A DNA stretch of 64,000 bases from Paracoccaceae bacterium Fryx2 (GTDB lineage Bacteria > Pseudomonadota > Alphaproteobacteria > Rhodobacterales > Rhodobacteraceae): positions 620,001-684,000 of the forward strand of contig JAVSGI010000005.1 in assembly GCA_032334235.1 (NCBI GenBank), given 5' to 3'. This document shows, piece after piece, positions 1 to 8,911 of this stretch. The notes under the pieces are model-generated. The model was not told the origin of the DNA. It made no database searches and saw nothing but the letters and a program-made list of their open reading frames with translations. The position numbers and the translations under genes are program-made. How positions within the stretch are numbered: position 1 is the stretch's first letter; each line of letters begins with the position of its first letter.

Positions 1-275
1 AGAACGTCGGCCCGATCCAGCAGCCGCCCGAAGATCGCGCGGTCGGCGGCGGCGGCCAGATCAAGTGCAATCGACTGCTTGCCCGCGTTGAGCGCCGCGA
101 AATAGGCGCTTTCGCCCTGCACGAAGGGCGGGAAGGCGCGGGTGTCGTCGCCCGCGCCGGGGCGTTCGACCTTGATGATGCGCGCGCCGAGGTCGCCCAG
201 CGTGGTCGAGGCGAAGGGGCCGGCCAGCACATGGGTCAGGTCAAGCACGGTGATGGCGTCAAGGGGTCTGGTCAT
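1..275 (-). CDS. CaiB/BaiF family (class III) CoA-transferase, C-terminal part outside the window
   Basis: The visible 91 residues start [20 protein letters not shown] and continue through [20 protein letters not shown] and a [10 protein letters not shown] segment. This is the typical N-terminus of class III CoA-transferases, which move CoA between organic acids in the cytoplasm through an aspartyl-CoA intermediate. The catalytic Asp lies further downstream in the family and is not in view, so the substrate cannot be named. The ATG at 275 has only a modest upstream ribosome site. A pair of 19-nt hairpins lies between this gene and the C1 operon upstream, so it is probably a separate transcription unit. 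The family call is safe; the substrate is unknown. Confidence 0.85.
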   Translation of the reverse strand, partial: MTRPLDAITVLDLTHVLAGPFASTTLGDLGARIIKVERPGAGDDTRAFPPFVQGESAYFAALNAGKQSIALDLAAAADRAIFGRLLDRADV

Positions 276-347
276 GGCGGCTCCGCGGTTGTGGCAGGCG
301 GATCAGACATCAGGCGCGCGGCTTCGGCAAGCCCCGTGACCGGCCCC

Positions 348-386
348 GATTTTTCTACGAAAAATCTGAATTTTCGTAGAAAATTC
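348..386. terminator. Pair of adjacent 19-nt hairpins with TAC/GTA loops
   Basis: Two back-to-back perfect hairpins lie here. The first (348-366) has an 8-bp stem GATTTTTC/GAAAAATC around a TAC loop. The second (368-386) has the stem GAATTTTC/GAAAATTC around GTA. They are reverse-oriented versions of one design. They begin 7 nt past the stop codon of the small leftward gene at 393, which fits a transcription terminator or mRNA-end element. A third copy lies at 19232-19250. Confidence 0.6.
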
Positions 387-392
387 GGCGCC

Positions 393-623
393 TCAGACCA
401 GCAGTCTGACTCCGCCGCCGTGGCAGATCACGATCCACTGATCGCCGGTTTCCAGCAGGCGGAACCCGCGCTGCCGCACTTCCTCGACAAACCGCTCGCA
501 GCCGATCTCGCGCGCAATCCAGTGGACGTTGCGCCGGATCACCCCGCCCTTGCGCACGGCCTGCGCGGCAAAGACCTCGGCGATCCACGAGTCGGGTGTG
601 CTGTGCAGGCATAGGTTTTCCAT
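393..623 (-). CDS. Small conserved-type protein at the end of the C1 operon (76 aa)
   Basis: A 76-residue protein beginning MENLCLHSTPDSW and ending ICHGGGVRLLV. It has no signal peptide or membrane segment and is rich in Arg, Glu and Val. It contains a basic stretch RKGGVIRRNVHW near residues 24-35 and two Cys-containing strands. I do not recognise a characterised family. It is the last gene of a leftward operon behind a methyltetrahydrofolate methyltransferase (52 bp upstream) and a MetF-like protein, so a role in C1 metabolism is inferred from position only. A CtrA-type box (647-661) lies just upstream of the start and could drive it independently. Confidence 0.7.
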   Translation of the reverse strand: MENLCLHSTPDSWIAEVFAAQAVRKGGVIRRNVHWIAREIGCERFVEEVRQRGFRLLETGDQWIVICHGGGVRLLV

Positions 624-646
624 GCCCGATCCTGCCCCGCGCCTGG

Positions 647-661
647 TTAAGGCCGGGTTAA
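647..661. promoter_or_regulatory. CtrA-type box TTAA-N7-TTAA
   Basis: The sequence TTAA GGCCGGG TTAA matches the full CtrA recognition pattern (two TTAA half sites seven bases apart). It sits in the 52-bp gap between the methyltransferase stop and the 76-aa gene, 24-38 bp upstream of that gene's start. Eight A/T bases in this arrangement are rare by chance in such GC-rich DNA. Binding is inferred. Confidence 0.5.
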
Positions 662-675
662 GCCGACCCTGAAAC

Positions 676-1668
676 TCACCCCCGCGCCCGGCCCGCGCGC
701 CCGCCGGACCGGCCGCCGCGCCCGCCCGCCGCCGCCGCCTCGGCCGAGGCCTCTGCGAAGGTGCGCCCGCCCTCGACCGCTTCCAGCACCCGCGCAAAGC
801 GGATCCATTCGCCGCCGTTGGCATCGTGGTTCATCAGGAAATTGGCGGCGCGGATCGCCTCCATCTCCACCTGGCGGACCGGGTTCATGATCGCGCTGGT
901 CATGCCCGCGCCGATCGCCATCGGCAGGAAGGCCGCGTTGATGCCGTGGCGGTGCGGCAGCCCGAAGCTGATGTTGGACGCCCCGCAGGTGGTGTTGACC
1001 CCAAGCTCGTCGCGCAGGCGGCGCACCAGCGTGAACACCTGCTGTCCGGCCGAGCCCATCGCGCCGATCGGCATTACCAGCGGATCGACCACGATGTCAT
1101 GCGCCGGAATGCCGAAGTCGGCGGCGCGCTCCACGATCTTCTTCGCCACCGCAAAGCGCACGTCGGGGTCTTCGCTGATCCCGGTATCGTCGTTGGAAAT
1201 CGCCACAACCGGCACGTTGTATTTCTTCACCAGCGGCAGGACGAGCTCCATCCGCTCTTCCTCGCCCGTTACCGAGTTCAGCAGCGGGCGGCCTTCGCAG
1301 GCCTGCAACCCCGCCTCCAGCGCGCCCGGAACCGAGCTGTCGATGCAGAGCGGCACATCGACCACGGCCTGAATGCGCTGGATCAGCTCGCGCATCAGCG
1401 GCGGCTCGACAAAGTTGTTGTCGGCATAGCGCGGATCGGTTGCCATCTTGTTGGTGAATACCGCGCCCGAGTTCACGTCCAGCACCATCGCGCCGCAGGC
1501 CACCTGTTCCAGTGCGTCGCGCAGCACGGTCGTGAAATCGCCGGCCTCAAGCTCGGCCGCCAGCTTCTTGCGCCCGGTGGGGTTGATGCGTTCACCGATC
1601 ACGCAGAACGGCTCGTCAAAGCCGATGATGACGGTTTTCGTCTTGGATTCGATAACGGTACGGGTCAT
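676..1668 (-). CDS. Methyltetrahydrofolate:corrinoid methyltransferase (pterin-binding domain protein)
   Basis: A 330-residue pterin-binding TIM-barrel protein of the MetH/AcsE/MtgA type, which transfers a methyl group between a corrinoid protein and tetrahydrofolate. Visible family features are FCVIGERINPTGRKK at 21-35, LDVNSGAVFTNK near 63-74, CIDSSVPGALEAG near 107-119, LLNSVTGEEER near 129-139 and ISNDDTGISEDP near 157-168. The last 25-30 residues are a low-complexity Ala/Gly/Arg tail that is not part of the fold. It lies 14 bp behind the MetF-like gene, so the pair is probably cotranscribed. Together they would convert methyl-THF to methylene-THF. The corrinoid partner and substrate-side methyltransferase are not in the window. 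Stand-alone, it cannot be methionine synthase, whose B12 and activation domains are missing. Confidence 0.85.
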   Translation of the reverse strand: MTRTVIESKTKTVIIGFDEPFCVIGERINPTGRKKLAAELEAGDFTTVLRDALEQVACGAMVLDVNSGAVFTNKMATDPRYADNNFVEPPLMRELIQRIQAVVDVPLCIDSSVPGALEAGLQACEGRPLLNSVTGEEERMELVLPLVKKYNVPVVAISNDDTGISEDPDVRFAVAKKIVERAADFGIPAHDIVVDPLVMPIGAMGSAGQQVFTLVRRLRDELGVNTTCGASNISFGLPHRHGINAAFLPMAIGAGMTSAIMNPVRQVEMEAIRAANFLMNHDANGGEWIRFARVLEAVEGGRTFAEASAEAAAAGGRGGRSGGRAGRARG

Positions 1669-1682
1669 TCTTCAACCTATCT

Positions 1683-2600
1683 TCAAAAGTTCGCAGGCAC
1701 GCCGGACGCGCCGCCATTCTCGATGGCCCAGGTGGCATTGGCCTTGATGCCACCCAGGGGGAAGAAATGCACGGATTCGATGCCGAAGCGCGGATGGCGC
1801 GCCTTGTGTGCCGCCAGCGCCTCGATCATCTCGGTCGGCTCGTAGGGCGACAGCAGTTTCGTCACGTCCATCGCGCGCTTCTGCAGCACGCGCAGCGACT
1901 TGCCGACGCCGCAGGCGATTGCGAACCTGATCAGGGTCTGCAGCTTGGCCGGCCCGGCCAGCCCGATGTGGATCGGCAGGCGGATGCCCTCGGCGGCCAG
2001 GCGGTCGGCCCAGGCGATCACCGGGGCGGCCTCGAAGCAGAACTGGGTCACGATTGCCATCTCGGCATCCGAGCGGTCGGCGAACGCCTGCTTCCACTTC
2101 AGTGCCTGCATCACCACCCGGTCGCCGCCGTCCTTGTCGATGTCGCGGTTGCCTTCGGGGTGGCCCGCGACGTGCAGCCGCCTGAAGCCGTCGAACAGCC
2201 CGCTTTCGATCAACTGCATCGAGGAATCGAACTCCCCCGCCGGGGTGTTGACGCCGCCGCCCAGCAGCAGGCCCTCGGTCACGTCGGCCTCGCCGCGATA
2301 GCGGGCGATCCAGTCGGCCAGCGTGGCGCGGTCGGGGATGATGCGCGCCGGGAAATGCGGCATCACGGCAAAGCCTTCGCCCTTCAGACGGCGGGCGGTC
2401 GCCACCATGTCGGCAATCGGCGTGCCCTCGATATGGGCGATGTAGACGCGGGTTCCCGCGGGCAGCAGGTCGCGGAAATCGGTGACCTTCTCGGCGGTGC
2501 GCGGCATCACCTCGATGGAATAGCCGCGCAGCAGCGCCTCCACCGCGGCAGAGCCGGTGTCGGCCTCGGGTGCCTCGCGGCGGAAGTTGAAAAGCGCCAT
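1683..2600 (-). CDS. MetF-like methylenetetrahydrofolate reductase family protein
   Basis: A MetF-fold flavoprotein of about 305 residues, predicted to interconvert 5,10-methylene-THF and 5-methyl-THF in the cytoplasm. Visible features are SIEVMPRTAEKVTDF near the N-terminus, the strand HIEGTPIADMVATAR, MPHFPARIIPD, LLLGGGVNTPAGEF, HVAGHPEGNRDID and the TQFCFEAAPVIAW segment typical of MetF proteins. I chose the ATG at 2600 (MALFNFRRE) because GGAG lies 6 bases upstream. An in-frame ATG at 2621 would add MNPLETI without a good ribosome site. The gene sits between the Virulence_fact-type gene and the methyltransferase. That context suggests oxidation of methyl-THF during demethylation rather than methionine synthesis. 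Confidence 0.8.
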   Translation of the reverse strand: MALFNFRREAPEADTGSAAVEALLRGYSIEVMPRTAEKVTDFRDLLPAGTRVYIAHIEGTPIADMVATARRLKGEGFAVMPHFPARIIPDRATLADWIARYRGEADVTEGLLLGGGVNTPAGEFDSSMQLIESGLFDGFRRLHVAGHPEGNRDIDKDGGDRVVMQALKWKQAFADRSDAEMAIVTQFCFEAAPVIAWADRLAAEGIRLPIHIGLAGPAKLQTLIRFAIACGVGKSLRVLQKRAMDVTKLLSPYEPTEMIEALAAHKARHPRFGIESVHFFPLGGIKANATWAIENGGASGVPANF

Positions 2601-2639
2601 GATGGTCTCCAGCGGGTTCATGAAGGGGGGGGCGAGTGG

Positions 2640-2936
2640 TCAGGCCCGGCCGTCGGCGTCGATCAGCGCCTTCAGACCCGGGGCGTCGAAGGCGGCTTCC
2701 AGCCGGGCCGCCTCGGCGGCGGCAATGGCATCGGGCTCGCCCTCGACCGTGTAGGGGGCGGCCTTGCGCCATTCGGCCATGTAGGCATCGGCATCCCTGG
2801 CGCCGACCTTCATCGCGACGCGGTCGATCGCCTGCTCGAAGCGCTCGCTCAGCTTGACCTTCGATCCGGTCCGCCCCTTGCCGACGATGACCTGCGCGGG
2901 AATGTCGCGCCAATAGACGATGGTGACCTCTGGCAT
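2640..2936 (-). CDS. Virulence_fact-type (PF13769-like) small protein
   Basis: A 98-residue protein starting MPEVTIVYWRDIPAQVIVGK, with RTGSKVKLSERFEQAIDRVAM in the middle and an acidic Ala-rich C-terminus. I recognise the pattern of the small family named Virulence_fact. The name is historical and gives no known activity. There is no signal peptide. It is the first gene of the leftward C1 operon, with its stop 39 bp before the MetF-like start. A GGAGG about 9 bases before the ATG supports the start. In Rhodobacterales, genes of this family commonly accompany MetF and methyltransferase genes. That is my recollection of the family rather than something the sequence shows. Confidence 0.7.
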   Translation of the reverse strand: MPEVTIVYWRDIPAQVIVGKGRTGSKVKLSERFEQAIDRVAMKVGARDADAYMAEWRKAAPYTVEGEPDAIAAAEAARLEAAFDAPGLKALIDADGRA

Positions 2937-3213
2937 TCCTGATTCCCTCCGCTTCCTGCCTGTCTACATAGCGCCCCCCAACGGCAGCCGATGCCGGATT
3001 TCGACATGGCGCACGCTTCAAGCGACCCCGGTCCCGGCACCTGTCGCAGCGGGCCGCCGCCGCCCGCCGGCGCCATGGCCGATCGCCGGAAAACCCGCCC
3101 GCCAGATCACCGGTCCCGCGCCCCGGAGAGCCCTTGCCGCGGCCCTCATCACCGCTTGCGGAGGGGGGCGGCTGGGACTACTCTGGCCCCAACAGCAAAT
3201 GGAGGGCGTGTTG

Positions 3214-4359
3214 ATGACGCCCGAGCGTCCCAGGGGTGCGGACGCGATCCCGAGGCGTGCAGGCGACATCCAACCTGCCTTCCGCCCGGTCGAGCCGTCC
3301 GAGCGCCCCGTCGAACCCGGTCAGGGGCAGCTTTACGCCGCCCTTGACCTTGGCACGAACAGTTGCCGGATGCTGATTGCCCAGCCGCGGGGCAGTCAGT
3401 TTCAGGTCATAGACAGTTTTTCCAAGACGGTGCAGCTTGGCGTCGGGCTGGAGGCGTCGGGGCGGCTCAGCCGGTCGTCGATGGTGCGGACCGTGCAGGC
3501 CTTGCGCATCTGCCAGAAGAAGATTGAGAAGCACGGCGTGGTGCGGATGCGGCTGGTGGCGACCGAAGCCTGCCGCCGCGCCCGCAATGCCCGCGACTTC
3601 ATCCGCCAGGTGCGGCGCGAAACCGGCCTTGCGCTCGAGGTGATCGCCCCCGAGGAGGAAGCCCGGCTGGCGGTGATCTCCTGCGCGCCGCTGGTAAACG
3701 CCCGCACCGAACAGTTGCTGGTGGTCGACATCGGCGGCGGGTCGACCGAACTGGTGTGGATCGACCTGTCGGATGTGGCCCCAGAGGACCGTCCGAAGGC
3801 GATCATGCGGCTGCACGCCGGTTTCACACCGACCGGCGACGCGCCCGCCGCGCGGGTGGTGGACTGGATCTCGGTGCCGCTGGGGGTGGCAACGCTGAAG
3901 GACCAGTTCAGCGATGTCGAGGACGACGCCGCCCGCTTTGCCCTGATGAGCTGGCATTTCGAGGAAAACCTTGCCAGCTTTTCGCCCTACAACGCCGAAA
4001 ACCCGCGCGAGGGGTTCCAGATCATCGGCACCTCTGGCACAGTGACCACCGTGGCCGCCTCGTTCCTCGGCCTGCGCCGCTATGACCGGACCAAGGTCGA
4101 CGGGTTGCACATGTCGTCGGACCAGATCGACATGGTGATCCGCGATTACCTGTCGCTTGGCCCCGAAGGGCGGCGCACCGACCCGCGCATCGGGCGCGAC
4201 CGCCATGCGCTGATCATGTCGGGGGCGGCGATCCTTCAGGCCCTGATGCGGATCTGGCCCACCGACCGGCTTTCGGTCGCGGACCGGGGGCTGCGAGAAG
4301 GGCTATTGTATGCACAGATGAGCGCGGATGGCGTTCTGGAAGACGGACCTTACGAATGA
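3214..4359 (+). CDS. Ppx/GppA family exopolyphosphatase / pppGpp phosphohydrolase
   Basis: A 381-residue cytoplasmic ASKHA-fold phosphatase acting on polyphosphate and/or pppGpp. The nucleotide-binding signatures are clear: [14 protein letters not shown] after a variable N-terminal 45 residues, [13 protein letters not shown] near residue 170, and [14 protein letters not shown] near 270. Only the Ppx/GppA domain is present, without the long C-terminal HD-like extension of some homologues. The start at 3214 is preceded by GGAGGG seven bases upstream; an ATG at 3199 lacks such a site. The stop overlaps the rlmE start by ATGA, so the two are translationally coupled. Ppx versus GppA activity cannot be told from sequence. 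Confidence 0.88.
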   Translation: MTPERPRGADAIPRRAGDIQPAFRPVEPSERPVEPGQGQLYAALDLGTNSCRMLIAQPRGSQFQVIDSFSKTVQLGVGLEASGRLSRSSMVRTVQALRICQKKIEKHGVVRMRLVATEACRRARNARDFIRQVRRETGLALEVIAPEEEARLAVISCAPLVNARTEQLLVVDIGGGSTELVWIDLSDVAPEDRPKAIMRLHAGFTPTGDAPAARVVDWISVPLGVATLKDQFSDVEDDAARFALMSWHFEENLASFSPYNAENPREGFQIIGTSGTVTTVAASFLGLRRYDRTKVDGLHMSSDQIDMVIRDYLSLGPEGRRTDPRIGRDRHALIMSGAAILQALMRIWPTDRLSVADRGLREGLLYAQMSADGVLEDGPYE

Positions 4360-5147
4360 CCGACAAACCCACCCCCGTCAAAGGCGCCTCCGGGCGCGGC
4401 CAGCGCGAGTTGCGCGTGCGGGTCAAGACCGCCAAGGGGCGCAAGCTGTCCTCGACGCTGTGGCTCGAACGGCAGCTGAACGACCCCTATGTGGCGCGCG
4501 CCAGGAAGGAGGGTTACCGCGGCCGCGCCGCCTTCAAGATCATGGAACTCGACGACAAGTACGGTTTCCTGAAACCCGGCGCCCGGGTGGTTGATCTGGG
4601 CTGTGCGCCGGGCGGGTGGTGCCAGGTCGCGGTGCCCCGGGTCAATGCGCTGGGGGACCGCAAGAACAAGCCGCAGGGCAGCGTGCTGGGGGTGGACCTG
4701 CAAGAGGTCGAGCCTATCGCGGGCGCGCAGATCCATGTGCTTGATTTTCTGGAAGAAGGCGCAGATGCGCAGGTCAAGGACTGGCTCGGCGGGTCTGCCG
4801 ACGTGGTGCTTTCCGACATGGCCGCCGCCGCCTCGGGGCACAAGGGCACCGACCACATCCGCATCATCGCGCTGGTCGAGGCGGCGCTCGACTTCGCCTT
4901 CGACGTGCTGGAGGAGGGCGGCACCTTCGTGGCCAAGGTGCTGGCCGGGGGGGCCGAGATCGGGATGCAGACCCGGCTGAAGAAGAACTTCCGCAAGGTC
5001 GCCAACGTCAAGCCGGCCGCCAGCCGTGCCGACAGTTCGGAAAAGTTCGTGGTGGCAATGGGGTTCCGCGGCAGGGACCGGGGCGACGCCCCCGACCTGC
5101 CCGACGACCTGCCCGATGGCCTGCCCGACGACACTCCGGCCGCCTGA
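4356..5147 (+). CDS. rlmE: 23S rRNA (uridine-2'-O-)-methyltransferase RlmE (FtsJ/RrmJ)
   Basis: A 263-residue RlmE-family enzyme that methylates the ribose of a uridine in the A-loop of 23S rRNA on the 50S subunit. The SAM motif [11 protein letters not shown] lies near residues 78-88, the catalytic Lys precedes it in [14 protein letters not shown] (about residue 61), and the Asp and second Lys appear in VVLSDMAA and FVAKVLAGG. It is longer than the E. coli enzyme by an N-terminal basic tail and by a C-terminal acidic repeat of DDLPD/DGLPD units that is low complexity. The start overlaps the ppx/gppA stop by four bases. Confidence 0.92.
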   Translation: MTDKPTPVKGASGRGQRELRVRVKTAKGRKLSSTLWLERQLNDPYVARARKEGYRGRAAFKIMELDDKYGFLKPGARVVDLGCAPGGWCQVAVPRVNALGDRKNKPQGSVLGVDLQEVEPIAGAQIHVLDFLEEGADAQVKDWLGGSADVVLSDMAAAASGHKGTDHIRIIALVEAALDFAFDVLEEGGTFVAKVLAGGAEIGMQTRLKKNFRKVANVKPAASRADSSEKFVVAMGFRGRDRGDAPDLPDDLPDGLPDDTPAA

Positions 5148-5188
5148 ACCCGCGCCCGACCCGGCGCTAACCGGTCGGAAAGAAAATA

Positions 5189-5208
5189 GGGGCACCTTGC
5201 GGTGCCCC
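5189..5208 (-). terminator. Terminator of the DUF882 gene
   Basis: A perfect 8-bp stem (GGGGCACC/GGTGCCCC, TTGC loop on the plus strand), followed on the minus strand by TATTTTCTTT. It lies about 40 bp beyond the stop codon of the leftward DUF882 gene. Confidence 0.7.
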
Positions 5209-5249
5209 CTGATCGTTCCCGAAAAATACAGTCAGTTGCCTGGTCGGCG

Positions 5250-5819
5250 TCAGCCGCCCCAGTGGCGCACCGGCCCGCAGTCCATGTGGACGAAGTTCGA
5301 GCGCGAATAGCGTCCGACCCCGCCCGACGAACAGGCCTCTGCCGCCTTCGCCATCTGCCCGACCGACCGCGACTTCAGCCGCAGGTCCGCCGCCTGGCCC
5401 TTCATGTGCAGCGAGTTCCGCGCCACACCGCCGGATTTGGAGCGCAGCATGGCGTTGGTCTGCGGGCTGCGATAGCCCGACAGCAGCGTGAAAGGCTCCG
5501 ACACATCCATCAGACGATGCGACGCCGCCATGATGTCAACCGTGCGCGGATCCATCTTCACGGTCGCACCCGACCGCCAGTCGCGCATGAAGTGATTGAT
5601 TTCCTTCAGGACTTCCGGGATGTATTCCCCTTCGATCCAGTAGATCGTGTCAAGGCTTTCGCCGGTCCTTCCCGAGTACATCCGGACCCGGCGGATGTCG
5701 CCTGCCCCCCTGAGAATCCCGAACGCGTTGGAGCAGGTTGGCGCCGCGATGACGGCCGTTGCCGCAAAGATGCCTAGAAGCCCGCGCCGCGAGATTCCCG
5801 AAGTCATGTTCATTGTCAT
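5250..5819 (-). CDS. DUF882 / YcbK-type M15 murein peptidase-like protein, Tat-exported
   Basis: A 189-residue exported protein with the twin-arginine signal SRRGLLGIFAATAVIAA directly after a short Met-rich start. The mature part matches the DUF882 (peptidase M15_2) family. It has the metal-binding pattern LHMKGQAADLRL and a later His in NFVHMDCGP, as in LD-carboxypeptidase-like zinc enzymes acting on cell wall peptides. The segment LSGYRSPQTNAML is typical of the family. The first of three closely spaced ATGs (5819, 5813, 5805-5807) is taken as the start; ribosome sites are weak for all. It is divergent from the L,D-transpeptidase gene, another peptidoglycan enzyme, and the two share a 312-bp upstream region. 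Confidence 0.88.
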   Translation of the reverse strand: MTMNMTSGISRRGLLGIFAATAVIAAPTCSNAFGILRGAGDIRRVRMYSGRTGESLDTIYWIEGEYIPEVLKEINHFMRDWRSGATVKMDPRTVDIMAASHRLMDVSEPFTLLSGYRSPQTNAMLRSKSGGVARNSLHMKGQAADLRLKSRSVGQMAKAAEACSSGGVGRYSRSNFVHMDCGPVRHWGG

Positions 5820-6131
5820 TGTGAGCGCCTGTCCCGTCGCTGGTATTCTACCGCTTGTGCTGCGGTTTCTTCCACTCGTCTCAACTGTCCCAGTGTTATG
5901 CCACAGGAAGAATCGAAGCCCAAGCGCGGATTCCGCACACCCCGCCAGTTGACACGCAATAGGCAAAAAATTGCTGAAAGCCGGCGACGTTGCGGAATTG
6001 CTCGGCGGCAACCGGCCTCGTGGCCGAAATGCGACAATATGCCGGTATCTGGCAGGGTTGTGAGTGGACAGGGGTGCGGGAATCATCGACTTTGACTATT
6101 GCGCGACAGAAGTGCTTACCCCGAGGATCGA
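5820..6131. other. Divergent intergenic region between two cell-wall genes
   Basis: 312 bp with lower G+C than the flanks, separating the leftward DUF882 gene from the rightward L,D-transpeptidase. It must hold both promoters. A TTGACT at 6092-6097 is -35-like, but no convincing -10 follows at the right distance. I see no RNA gene or supportable ORF. Confidence 0.5.
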
Positions 6132-7742
6132 ATGAATTTGTTTGCATCACCCATGACGCGAGCCCAGGGGCTGGCCACATTGCTTCTCGCGTTCCTGATC
6201 CTCGGCGGCCTGACCGCCCCCTCCCGGGCCCAGGTCACCCCGTTCAGCCAGGCGCTGACCGAGGCGTCGGCCAGGGATGACGCCATCGCGGGTTTCTACC
6301 GCGACAACGGCTATGCCACGCTCTGGACCGGGGCCGCCGACGCGGAGAGGCGGGCGGCGTTCCTGTCGGCGCTGGCCACCGCGGGCGACCATGGCCTGCC
6401 GGTGCAGCGTTATGATGCGGGCGCGCTGATGGCCGCCTTCCATGCCGCGCGCACCGAAGGCGACCGCGGGCGGCTGGAGGTCGCGATGTCGCGCGCCTAT
6501 CTCGATTACGCCCGCGACCTTCAGACCGGCGTGCTGGTGCCCGCCAAGGTGGATGCCGGGATCGTGCGCGAGGTGCCACTGCGCGACCGCCGCGCCAATC
6601 TGGATGCCATCGCCGCCGGCACGCCCTCGGCCGTGCTGAAGGCGCTGGCCCCGAAAGCGCCGGAATACGCGCGGCTGATGAAGGCCAAGCTGACGCTGGA
6701 ACGCCTGCCCGCCACCGGCGGCTGGGGAGCGCCGGTGTCGGCCGAAAGCCTGAAGCCCGGCCAGACCGGGGCAGGGGTGGTGCAGCTGCGCGACCGCCTG
6801 ATCGCCATGGGCTACCTCGGGCGCAGCGCGACCATGACCTATGACGCCAGCCTGCAAAAGGCGGTGCAGGACTTCCAGATCGACCACGGGCTTGAATCCG
6901 ACGGGGTGGCCTCGCCCGCCACGCTGGCCGAGATCAACATCGAGCCCGAGGCGCGGCTGCGTTCGGTCGTGGTGGCGATGGAGCGCGAACGCTGGATGAA
7001 CATCGACCGCGGCCGCCGCCACATCTGGGTCAACCTGACCGATTTCAGCACGAAGATCATCGACAACGGCAAGGTGACCTTCACCACCCGGTCGGTGATC
7101 GGCAAGGACGTGCCCGACCAGCGCAGCCCCGAATTCTCGGACCAGATGGCTTACATGGTGGTCAACCCGTCGTGGAGCGTGCCGCGCTCGATCACCACCA
7201 AGGAATACCTGCCGCTGATGCAGCGCATTCCGGGGGCGGCGGGCCATCTGCAGATCATCGACCGGGCCGGCCGCGTCGTGCCGCGCGGCGCCGTCAACTT
7301 CGGCGCCTATACCGCGCGCACCTTCCCCTACGCCATGCGCCAGCCGCCCTCGGACGGCAACGCGCTGGGGCTGGTGAAGTTCATGTTCCCCAACAAATAC
7401 AACATCTACCTGCACGACACGCCGTCGAAATCGCTGTTCGCGCGCGACGTTCGGGCCTTCAGCCATGGCTGCATCCGGCTGGGCGACCCGTTCGACTTCG
7501 CCTATGCGCTGCTGGCGAAACAGACCGACGACCCGCAGGGCGAGTTCAAGCGCCATCTCGACGCCGGACGCGAGGTCAACCTCAAACTGGTCGAGCCGGT
7601 GCCGGTGCATCTGGTCTATTTCACCGCCTGGACCACCGCCAAGGGCCGGATGAACTACCGCCGCGATGTCTATGGCCGCGATGGCCGGATTTTCGAGGCG
7701 CTGCAGCAGGCCGGGGTGGTGCTGCGCGGCGTTCAGGGCTAG
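6132..7742 (+). CDS. L,D-transpeptidase of the YcbB (LdtD) type
   Basis: A 536-residue periplasmic peptidoglycan cross-linking enzyme forming 3-3 (meso-DAP to meso-DAP) bridges. An N-terminal signal ([14 protein letters not shown] followed by APSRAQ) is followed by an alpha-helical scaffold domain. A peptidoglycan-binding domain follows around residues 200-280 ([19 protein letters not shown]), then a YkuD catalytic domain. The active-site motif [10 protein letters not shown] is at about residues 444-453, with the nucleophile Cys near 447. Its size matches YcbB/LdtD rather than the short YkuD enzymes. GAGG lies five bases before the ATG at 6132. The lpxD gene follows after 47 bp, so the envelope genes 6.1-10.4 kb may form one unit. 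Confidence 0.92.
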   Translation: MNLFASPMTRAQGLATLLLAFLILGGLTAPSRAQVTPFSQALTEASARDDAIAGFYRDNGYATLWTGAADAERRAAFLSALATAGDHGLPVQRYDAGALMAAFHAARTEGDRGRLEVAMSRAYLDYARDLQTGVLVPAKVDAGIVREVPLRDRRANLDAIAAGTPSAVLKALAPKAPEYARLMKAKLTLERLPATGGWGAPVSAESLKPGQTGAGVVQLRDRLIAMGYLGRSATMTYDASLQKAVQDFQIDHGLESDGVASPATLAEINIEPEARLRSVVVAMERERWMNIDRGRRHIWVNLTDFSTKIIDNGKVTFTTRSVIGKDVPDQRSPEFSDQMAYMVVNPSWSVPRSITTKEYLPLMQRIPGAAGHLQIIDRAGRVVPRGAVNFGAYTARTFPYAMRQPPSDGNALGLVKFMFPNKYNIYLHDTPSKSLFARDVRAFSHGCIRLGDPFDFAYALLAKQTDDPQGEFKRHLDAGREVNLKLVEPVPVHLVYFTAWTTAKGRMNYRRDVYGRDGRIFEALQQAGVVLRGVQG

Positions 7743-7789
7743 ATCTGGCGGCGGGCGGCAGCGGGCCGCCCCAACCGCCGGAGCCGGTG

Positions 7790-8881
7790 ATGAGCCATTC
7801 GATTGCAGAGATTGCGGCAGCCCTTGGTGCCGAGGCCGCAGGCAACCTGTCCTTGCGCGTCGAGGGCGCGGCAGAGCCTGCCACGGCGGGGCGCGACGCG
7901 CTGGCGCTGGCGCTCGACCCGAAATATGCCCCCGGTCTGGCACAGGGCCGGGCCCGCGCCGCGCTCTTGTGGCAGGGGGCCGACTGGCGGGCGCTTGGGC
8001 TTGAAGCCGCGATCTTCGCCCCGCGCGCCCGGCTGGCGATGGCGGGCCTGACGCGCCTGATGGACCCGGGCCCCGACATCGCGCCGGGCATTCACGCGCT
8101 GGCGCTGATCGACCCGACCGCCGAAATCGGGGCAGGGGCCGCGATTGCCCCCTTCGTGACCATCGGCGCCAATGTCGTCCTCGGACCGGGGGCGCGGATT
8201 GCGAGCCATGTCTCCATCGCCGCCGGGGCGCGGATCGGGGCCGATGCGCTGATCCTTCAGGGCGCGCGGATCGGGGCGCGGGTGGTGATCGGCGACCGCT
8301 TCATCTGCCAGCCCGGCGCGGTGATCGGCGCCGACGGCTTTTCCTTCGTCACCCCCGAGAAATCCGGCGTCGAGGAAATCCGCGAGTCGCTGGGCGCGCG
8401 CGACGACATCCGCGCCCAAAGCTGGACCCGGATCCACTCGCTGGGCGCCGTGACCATCGGCGACGATGTCGAAATCGGTGCCAACAGCTGCATCGACCGC
8501 GGCACGATCCGCGACACCAGCATCGGGTCGGGGACCAAGCTCGACAATCTGGTGCATGTCGGCCACAACGTGCAGATCGGCCGCGACTGCCTGCTCTGCG
8601 GGCAGGTCGGCATCGCAGGCTCGGCCCGGATCGGCGACCGCGTGGTAATGGCCGGGCAATGCGGCGTCAACGACAACATCTTCGTCGGGGATGACGTGAT
8701 CGCGGGCGGGGCCACCAAGATCTTCACCAACGCGCCCGCAGGCCGGGTGCTGCTGGGCTATCCGGCGGTGAAGATGCAGACCCATATCGAGATGCAGAAG
8801 GCCCTGCGCCGCCTGCCGCGTCTTGCCGCAGCGATGGCGGCCCTTCAGAAAGCTGTTTCAAACCCCGGCAATGTTGACTAG
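7790..8881 (+). CDS. lpxD: LpxD-type UDP-3-O-acylglucosamine N-acyltransferase
   Basis: A 363-residue left-handed beta-helix acyltransferase. An N-terminal uridine-binding LpxD domain is followed by many hexapeptide repeats ([20 protein letters not shown] and so on from about residue 110). LpxD transfers a 3-hydroxyacyl chain from acyl-ACP to the 2-amine of UDP-3-O-acyl-GlcN in lipid A synthesis. The catalytic-His segment is visible as [18 protein letters not shown] six bases upstream supports the start at 7790. Canonical alphaproteobacterial lpxD lies between bamA and fabZ-lpxA. Here it is instead followed by an ACP and a ketosynthase, so this may be a second, specialised copy. That cannot be checked within the window. 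Confidence 0.88.
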   Translation: MSHSIAEIAAALGAEAAGNLSLRVEGAAEPATAGRDALALALDPKYAPGLAQGRARAALLWQGADWRALGLEAAIFAPRARLAMAGLTRLMDPGPDIAPGIHALALIDPTAEIGAGAAIAPFVTIGANVVLGPGARIASHVSIAAGARIGADALILQGARIGARVVIGDRFICQPGAVIGADGFSFVTPEKSGVEEIRESLGARDDIRAQSWTRIHSLGAVTIGDDVEIGANSCIDRGTIRDTSIGSGTKLDNLVHVGHNVQIGRDCLLCGQVGIAGSARIGDRVVMAGQCGVNDNIFVGDDVIAGGATKIFTNAPAGRVLLGYPAVKMQTHIEMQKALRRLPRLAAAMAALQKAVSNPGNVD

Positions 8882-8911
8882 ATCAACAGCGAACCGGATC
8901 AGGGGGTTGCC

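Noticed and set aside
393-623. Reading the 76-aa protein as a phosphoribosylanthranilate isomerase
   Set aside because: A protein this short cannot form the TIM barrel of TrpF and shows none of its motifs. No trp genes are nearby.
8873-8887. FNR/Crp-like site GTTGACTAGATCAAC at the lpxD stop
   Set aside because: The TTGA and TCAA half sites are five bases apart instead of the six needed for TTGAT-N4-ATCAA, and the site overlaps the stop codon of lpxD. Probably coincidence.
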